From assembly GCA_046349255.1 (NCBI GenBank), contig JAXMCR010000004.1:310001-374000 (forward strand): a DNA stretch of 64,000 bases, given 5' to 3'. Shown here piece by piece: positions 58,828 to 64,000 of the stretch (position 1 is its first letter; every line of letters starts with the position of its first letter). A program made the translations under genes and the position numbers. The stretch is from DAIODI01 sp046349255. GTDB taxonomy: Bacteria; Pseudomonadota; Alphaproteobacteria; Rhizobiales; Aestuariivirgaceae. Below the pieces are notes generated by a model. It did not search any database and was not told the DNA's origin. It worked only from the letters and a program-made list of their open reading frames with translations.

Positions 58828-61244
58828 ACGACATGACCCCGACCCCCGCCCAGCGCGAGGCGAAGCTCGAAGGCATGGGCTGCCGGCGCAAGCGCGTGGA
58901 GGACATCCGCTTCACGCAAGGCAAGGGCAACTACGTCGATGACCTGAAGCTGCCGGGCATGCTGTTCGGCGACTTCGTGCGTTCACCCTACGGCCACGCA
59001 CGCGTCAAGAAGATCGATGCGAAGAAGGCGCTGAAGGTGCCTGGCGTGTTGGCCGTGCTGACGGCGGAAGACCTGAAGGGCGTGAATCTTGCCTGGATGC
59101 CGACGCTCGCGGGCGACGTGCAGATGGTGCTCGCCGACGGCAAGGTGCTGTTCCAGAACCAGGAGGTCGCCTTCGTCGTCGCGACCGACCGCTACGCGGC
59201 GGCCGACGGCGTCGAGGCGGTCGACGTCGACTACGAACCGCTCGACGTCGTCATCGACCCGTTCAAGGCGCTGGAGAAGGGCGCGCCGGTCCTGCGTGAG
59301 GACATCAAGGACAAGACCGAGGGCGCCCACGGCAAGCGCAAGCACTACAACCACATCTTCGAGTGGGCGGTGGGCGACAAGGACCTGACCGACGCGGCGT
59401 TCCGCAAGGCCGACGTGACCATCCGCGAGATGATCACCTATCACCGCACGCATCCCTCGCCGCTCGAGACGTGCCAGGCGGTCGCCTCGTTCGACAAGAT
59501 CAAGGGCGAACTTACCGTGTGGGGCACCTTCCAGGCTCCGCATGTGATCCGCACCGTTGCCTCGCTCCTGTCGAAGATCCCCGAGCACAAGATCCACGTG
59601 ATCGCGCCAGACATCGGCGGCGGCTTCGGCAACAAGGTGGGCGCCTATCCCGGCTATATCTGCGCCATCGTCGCCTCGATCGTCACCGGCAAGCCGGTGA
59701 AGTGGGTCGAGGACCGGATCGAGAACCTGACCTCGACGAGCTTTGCCCGCGATTACCACATGGATACCGAGATCGCGGCGACCAAAGACGGCAAGGTGAC
59801 GGCGCTGCGCGTGCACGTGACCGCCGACCACGGCGCGTTCGACGCCTGCGCCGACCCGTCGAAGTGGCCGGCCGGCTTCTTCAACATCGTGACGGGCTCG
59901 TACGACTTCCCGGTGGCGCATTGCGTCGTCGACGGCGTCTACACCAACAAGGCGCCGGGCGGCGTCGCCTACCGCTGCTCGTTCCGGGTGACGGAAGCGG
60001 CGTACTGCATCGAGCGCGCGATGGACATCCTCGCCAAGAAGCTCGGGATGGATCCGGCGGAACTGAGGATGAAGAACTTTATCCGCCGCGACCAGTTCCC
60101 CTACAACTCGGCGCTCGGCTGGGAATACGATTCCGGCGACTACCACACCGCCATGAAGCAGGCGATGGAGAAGGTCGGCTACGACAAGCTCCGCGCCGAG
60201 CAGAAGAAGAAGCAGGCCGACTTCAAGGCCGGCAAGACGCGCGAGATCATGGGCATCGGCGTGTCGTTCTTCACCGAAATCGTGGGCGCGGGACCGTCGA
60301 AGAACTGCGACATCCTCGGCATCGCGATGTTCGACTCCTGCGAAATCCGCATCCATCCCACGGGTGCAGCGATCGCGCGCATGGGCACGAAGTCGCAAGG
60401 GCAGGGGCACGAGACCACCTACGCGCAGATCATCGCGAGCGAGATCGGCATCCCCGCCGACGACATCATGGTCGAGGAAGGCAACACCGACACAGCGCCC
60501 TACGGGCTCGGCACGTACGGGTCGCGCTCGACGCCGGTCGCCGGGGCGGCGATCGCGATGGCCTCGCGCAAAGTGAAGGCGAAGGCGCAGCTCATCGCCG
60601 CCTACATGCTCGAGGTGCACGAGGATGACCTCGAGTGGGACATCGACGGCTTCCGCGTCAAGGGGTTGCCGGAGAAGTACAAGTCGATGAAGGAGATCGC
60701 CTGGGCGGCCTACCATGCTCCGCCGCCCGGCATGGAGCCGGGTCTCGAGGCGGTGAGCTACTACGATCCGCCGAACATGACATATCCGTTCGGCGCCTAC
60801 ATCTGCGTGATGGACATCGACGTCGACACCGGCGTCTACAAGGTCCGACGCTTCTACGCGCTCGACGACTGCGGCACCCGCATCAACCCGATGATCATCG
60901 AGGGCCAGGTGCACGGCGGGTTGACCGAGGCGTTCGCGATCGCGATGGGCCAGGAGATCCGCTACGACGAGACGGGCAACGTGCTGACCGGTTCGTTCAT
61001 GGACTTCTTCGTGCCGACCGCGGTCGAAACGCCGGTGTGGGAGACCGACCATACGGTGACGCCCTCGCCGCACCATCCGATCGGCGCCAAGGGCGTGGGC
61101 GAGAGCCCGAACGTCGGCGGCGTGCCGGCGTTCTGCAACGCGGTGAACGACGCGTTCGCGTTCCTCGGCTCGACCCACATCCCGATGCCGCACGACTTCT
61201 GGCGCAACTGGGAAGCCGCGAAGTCGCTCGGCGTGGTGAAGTGA
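58824..61244 (+). CDS. coxL: Carbon monoxide dehydrogenase large subunit CoxL (form I)
   Basis: An 806-residue molybdopterin-cytosine-dinucleotide subunit that oxidises CO to CO2 at a Mo-S-Cu site. The active-site loop is VAYRCSFR with C385, the form I signature; form II enzymes have AYRGAGR. DIGGGFGNKVG and the catalytic Glu760 in GVGESPNVGG are also present. Length and residue numbers are close to the Oligotropha enzyme (C388, E763). ATG 58824 overlaps coxS by 4 nt. Correct Cu insertion depends on the Cox maturation proteins encoded next. Confidence 0.95.
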   Translation: MNDMTPTPAQREAKLEGMGCRRKRVEDIRFTQGKGNYVDDLKLPGMLFGDFVRSPYGHARVKKIDAKKALKVPGVLAVLTAEDLKGVNLAWMPTLAGDVQMVLADGKVLFQNQEVAFVVATDRYAAADGVEAVDVDYEPLDVVIDPFKALEKGAPVLREDIKDKTEGAHGKRKHYNHIFEWAVGDKDLTDAAFRKADVTIREMITYHRTHPSPLETCQAVASFDKIKGELTVWGTFQAPHVIRTVASLLSKIPEHKIHVIAPDIGGGFGNKVGAYPGYICAIVASIVTGKPVKWVEDRIENLTSTSFARDYHMDTEIAATKDGKVTALRVHVTADHGAFDACADPSKWPAGFFNIVTGSYDFPVAHCVVDGVYTNKAPGGVAYRCSFRVTEAAYCIERAMDILAKKLGMDPAELRMKNFIRRDQFPYNSALGWEYDSGDYHTAMKQAMEKVGYDKLRAEQKKKQADFKAGKTREIMGIGVSFFTEIVGAGPSKNCDILGIAMFDSCEIRIHPTGAAIARMGTKSQGQGHETTYAQIIASEIGIPADDIMVEEGNTDTAPYGLGTYGSRSTPVAGAAIAMASRKVKAKAQLIAAYMLEVHEDDLEWDIDGFRVKGLPEKYKSMKEIAWAAYHAPPPGMEPGLEAVSYYDPPNMTYPFGAYICVMDIDVDTGVYKVRRFYALDDCGTRINPMIIEGQVHGGLTEAFAIAMGQEIRYDETGNVLTGSFMDFFVPTAVETPVWETDHTVTPSPHHPIGAKGVGESPNVGGVPAFCNAVNDAFAFLGSTHIPMPHDFWRNWEAAKSLGVVK

Positions 61245-61260
61245 GGGCCCGGATCAACCG

Positions 61261-62133
61261 GTGCACACGATAGACGACATCGCCCGGCGGCTCGCCGCCG
61301 CCGGGTACATCGCCGACAAGACGCTGGCAACGGCCCTGCATCTGATGGAGATGCTCGGCCGACCCCTGATGCTCGAAGGCGAGGCCGGTGTCGGCAAGAC
61401 GGAAGTCGCCAAGGCGCTTGCGCAAGTGCACGACACGTGCCTCATCCGGCTGCAGTGCTACGAGGGCCTCGACCGGTCCGACGCGCTCTACGAGTGGAAC
61501 TACCAGCGCCAGCTGCTCGCGATCCAAGCGCGCACCGCCTCGGGGGGTGCGGCGAGCGAGGACGACGTCTTCTCCGAGAAGTACCTCCTCGAACGCCCGC
61601 TGATGGCGGCGATCCGGCAGCCGCGACCGCCAGTGCTGCTCGTCGACGAGATCGACCGGGCGGACGAGGAATTCGAGGCGTTCCTGCTTGAACTCCTCTC
61701 CGACTTCCAGGTGACCGTACCTGAGTTCGGCACCATCGTGGCGACGTCGATCCCGCTTGTGGTGCTGACCTCGAACGGCACCCGCGAGATCTCCGACGCG
61801 CTGCGCCGGCGCTGCCTTTATCACTACGTCGACTTCCCGGACGTCGACCGCGAGGCGGCGATCCTGCAGGCGCGGCTGCCGCAGATCACTGCGACGCTGG
61901 CGCTCCAGATCGCGCGGGCGGTCGAGAAGATCCGCAAGGAAGGCTTGCGCAAGGCCCCCGGCATTGCCGAGACGCTCGACTGGGCCGCGGCGCTGCTCGG
62001 CATGAACATCGACGAACTGCATCGCGACCCCGAGGCGGTCTATGCGACGATGACGTGCCTCCTCAAGACGCAGGAAGACGCAGCGCGGTTCACGCCGGAG
62101 GTGGCGGCGCGCCTCCTTGGCAAGGTGGCGTGA
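61261..62133 (+). CDS. coxD: CoxD AAA+ ATPase
   Basis: A 290-residue MoxR-class AAA+ ATPase: Walker A GEAGVGKTEVAKAL (residues about 40-53), Walker B PVLLVDEIDRAD, sensor 1 VLTSNGTREI and the Arg finger region ALRRRCLYHYVDFPD. CoxD is needed to build the Mo-S-Cu site of CO dehydrogenase. GTG 61261 starts 16 nt after coxL; the stop overlaps coxE by 4 nt. Confidence 0.92.
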   Translation: MHTIDDIARRLAAAGYIADKTLATALHLMEMLGRPLMLEGEAGVGKTEVAKALAQVHDTCLIRLQCYEGLDRSDALYEWNYQRQLLAIQARTASGGAASEDDVFSEKYLLERPLMAAIRQPRPPVLLVDEIDRADEEFEAFLLELLSDFQVTVPEFGTIVATSIPLVVLTSNGTREISDALRRRCLYHYVDFPDVDREAAILQARLPQITATLALQIARAVEKIRKEGLRKAPGIAETLDWAAALLGMNIDELHRDPEAVYATMTCLLKTQEDAARFTPEVAARLLGKVA

Positions 62134-63329
62134 ACGTGGGGGCGGCTGCTGTACGGCCTGAGGCCGAGGACATCATCGCCGCGCGGATGGCCGGCTTTGC
62201 GCGGCACTTGCGGGAGCGCGGGTTCTCGATCGGTCTCAAGGAAGCGCAAGACGCGCTCCGCGTCGTATCGAGCCTCACCGACAAGCGGCCGGCCGCGCTG
62301 CGGCAGGCGCTGCGCTGCCTTCTATGCTCGCGGCAGTCGGACTGGGAGGCGTTCGACGCGCTGTTCGACGCCTACTGGCTCGGCCGCGGCATGAAGCGTG
62401 CGATCAAGGTCGGCGGTCATGCGCCGGCAGCGACGCTGCGCTCCTTCGGGGAGCAGCAGGCGGGCACGCGGGAAGGCGGCTCGGCCAATGCCCTTGCCGA
62501 CAGCGCTTCCGCCGATGCGCCGCCCGATGCGGCAGACGGCGGCGAGACCGGGAAGGCGGAAGGCGCTTCCCGCGTCGAGATCTCCTCGACCACCGACTTC
62601 CGCCGATTTTCCGATCCCCGGCAGATGGCCGAGGCTCACGCCGCCGCGGAGCGTCTGGCGCGCGTCATGCGCACGAGGCTTTCCCGGCGCGAGCGGGCGA
62701 GGCTCTCCGGCAGGCGCGTGGATCTCCGCAGCACCATCCGCCATAGCACGGCGCACGGCGGCGTGCCGCTCGACCTCTACTGGCGGGCGCGCAAGCCGAA
62801 GCCGTTGAAGCTCGTGGTGCTGCTCGACGCTTCCGGCTCGATGCAGATGTACACGGCGGTGTTCGCCCGCTTCCTCCACGGCGTGCTCGACTCGTTTCGC
62901 GAGGCGGAGGCGTTCGTGTTCCATACGCGGCTCGCGCACGTGTCGCAGGCGCTGAAGGAGCGCGATCCGCAACGCGCGCTCGACCGGCTTTCGCTCCTGT
63001 CGCAGGGCGTGGGTGGCGGCACGCGGATCGGGGAGTCGCTGCAGACCTTCAACCAGTGGCACGCGCGGCGCGTGCTGGGCTCCCGCAGCTGCCTGATGAT
63101 CGTCTCCGATGGCTACGACACGGGCGATCCCGCGCTCCTGGCGGAGGCGCTGAAGCAGGTGCGCAAGCGCTGCCGGCGCATCGTCTGGCTCAACCCGATG
63201 ATGGGGTGGGAAGGATACGCCCCGGAAGCGCGTGCGTTGAAGGCGGCGATGCCGTACATTGACGTTCTGGCGCCCGCCCACTCGCTCGAAAGCCTGGCGG
63301 CGCTGGAGCCGCTCCTGGCCCGGATGTGA
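62130..63329 (+). CDS. coxE: CoxE, von Willebrand factor A-domain maturation protein
   Basis: A 399-residue protein. The N-terminal helical part is followed by an Ala/Gly-rich linker (residues about 105-145) and a VWA domain with the MIDAS motif DASGSM and the later SDGYDTGD. It works with the MoxR-type CoxD in maturation of CO dehydrogenase. GTG 62130 overlaps the coxD stop (GTGA); longer readings would lie inside coxD. Confidence 0.9.
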   Translation: MNVGAAAVRPEAEDIIAARMAGFARHLRERGFSIGLKEAQDALRVVSSLTDKRPAALRQALRCLLCSRQSDWEAFDALFDAYWLGRGMKRAIKVGGHAPAATLRSFGEQQAGTREGGSANALADSASADAPPDAADGGETGKAEGASRVEISSTTDFRRFSDPRQMAEAHAAAERLARVMRTRLSRRERARLSGRRVDLRSTIRHSTAHGGVPLDLYWRARKPKPLKLVVLLDASGSMQMYTAVFARFLHGVLDSFREAEAFVFHTRLAHVSQALKERDPQRALDRLSLLSQGVGGGTRIGESLQTFNQWHARRVLGSRSCLMIVSDGYDTGDPALLAEALKQVRKRCRRIVWLNPMMGWEGYAPEARALKAAMPYIDVLAPAHSLESLAALEPLLARM

Positions 63330-63334
63330 CGGCA

Positions 63335-64000
63335 ATGGCCACGCGCAACGACGTCATGGACCTCGTGTCCGATCTGAAGCGCCGCGAAGAGCCGTTCGCG
63401 ATTGCCACCGTCGTGCGCACCGTCTCGGTGACGGCGGCGAAGGCCGGCGCCAAGGCGGTGATCCTCGCCGACGGAACGATCGAGGGTGGCTGGATCGGTG
63501 GTGGCTGTGCCAAGGCGGCCGTCGTCAAGGCGGCGCGCGAGGCGTTGCGCACGGGCGAGCCGCGGTTCATCTCCGTGCAGCCGCCAGACGTGCTGGCCGC
63601 GGCAGGCGTGACGGCGGGCGACCAGCGCAACGGCGTCTCCTTCGTGAAGAACATGTGCCCGAGCCAGGGGACGATGGACATCTTCGTCGAGCCGGTGATG
63701 CCGCGCGCGAGCGTGGTCATCTGCGGGTCGAGCCCGGTCGCGGTCGCGCTTGCCGCCCTCGCCTCGGCGATGGGCTACGCGGTGACGGTTTGCGCGCCGG
63801 AACTGGAGCAGGCGGCGTTCGCCAGCGCCGACCGCCGGATCGGTGGCTTCGAACTGGACGCCACGGAGCGCGCCAGCCGGTACATCGTGGTCTCGACGCA
63901 GGGCAAGGGCGACGAGGCGGCGCTGCGCGCAATCCTCCCCGTCGAGGCCGCCTACAAGGCGTTCGTCGGCAGCAGGCGGAAGATGGACTCGATCCGCGCG
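63335..64000 (+). CDS. coxF: CoxF, XdhC-family maturation factor (cut by right edge)
   Basis: The frame starts at ATG 63335, 5 nt after coxE, and is open to the right edge (222 codons). It has the XdhC/CoxI N-domain (FAIATVVRTVSVTAAKAGAKA, GWIGGGCAK) and the start of the Rossmann domain (VVICGSSPVAVALAALASA). XdhC-type factors help insert the sulfido-molybdenum cofactor. The C-terminal part lies outside the window. Confidence 0.88.
   Translation, partial: MATRNDVMDLVSDLKRREEPFAIATVVRTVSVTAAKAGAKAVILADGTIEGGWIGGGCAKAAVVKAAREALRTGEPRFISVQPPDVLAAAGVTAGDQRNGVSFVKNMCPSQGTMDIFVEPVMPRASVVICGSSPVAVALAALASAMGYAVTVCAPELEQAAFASADRRIGGFELDATERASRYIVVSTQGKGDEAALRAILPVEAAYKAFVGSRRKMDSIRA

Noticed and set aside
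1..64000. CRISPR arrays, tRNA, rRNA and complete insertion sequences
   Set aside because: None seen by eye: no regular short repeats, no cloverleaf or CCA-ended candidates near the island, and no transposase with inverted repeats.

Overview
High-GC window whose dense, overlapping operons, PotABCD-type importer, CoxMSLDEF carbon monoxide dehydrogenase and heme d1 genes suggest an alphaproteobacterium, probably a Hyphomicrobiales-like one. This is inferred from gene content and composition only; no rRNA or tRNA is visible. A divinyl-reductase-like gene hints at a phototroph or a relative of one.

Layout. (1) 1-5041, plus strand: the distal half of a heme d1 / cytochrome cd1 nitrite reductase maturation operon (nirDL fusion cut by the left edge, nirG, nirH, nirJ, nirN), ending in a CbiX-family chelatase. 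(2) 5038-11695, minus strand, convergent with it: an eight-gene operon read as small membrane protein, CuA subunit, heme-copper subunit I, CtaB, SCO, a cytochrome b / ferredoxin / MvhD fusion, a membrane-anchored hypothetical protein and a hemerythrin. Subunit I lacks the cross-linked tyrosine of oxygen reductases, and with the CuA subunit and SCO it resembles the NorSY/sNOR nitric oxide reductases. A perfect FNR/NnrR-type palindrome lies in front of the operon. Together (1) and (2) form a nitrite-to-nitrous-oxide module.

(3) 12.48-15.9 kb: a lower-GC scar with 5'- or 3'-truncated genes (ComM, polysaccharide deacetylase, a SARP/TolB/TPR regulator, a transketolase tail). (4) 15.9-18.5 kb: an AraC-type regulator divergent from a DUF1254/DUF1214 exported protein.

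(5) 18.7-39.3 kb: a large catabolic locus. A plus-strand operon (thiolase, DUF35, M20 deacylase, lambda-crystallin-type 3-hydroxyacid dehydrogenase, BKACE, FAD oxidase) faces a minus-strand operon (SDR, MaoC, CoA ligase, amidohydrolase, PotABCD-like importer, two MaoC proteins, aminotransferase, RraA-like). Both operons begin beside near-identical TGGAAA-A-WTTCCA palindromes, and an XRE-cupin regulator is nearby. The locus reads as uptake and beta-oxidation-like breakdown of a nitrogen-containing carboxylic acid whose identity cannot be fixed from sequence.

(6) 39.3-47.0 kb: an extracytosolic flavin/PepSY electron-transfer locus (ApbE, PepSY-flavodoxin-FNR, DUF2271 with a flavinylation motif, small exported proteins), a two-component system and a VIT1/CCC1 transporter. 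(7) 47-57.3 kb: mixed genes, including a SnoaL-GcvT fusion, a quinone reductase-like flavoprotein, DUF488, a BciA-like reductase, a class III aminotransferase, a cold-shock gene with hairpins on both sides, a GlxA-type regulator, a BBE-type flavin oxidase and a methyltransferase. (8) 57.4 kb to the right edge: coxM-S-L-D-E-F, whose CoxL carries the form I AYRCSFR active site, so aerobic CO oxidation is predicted.
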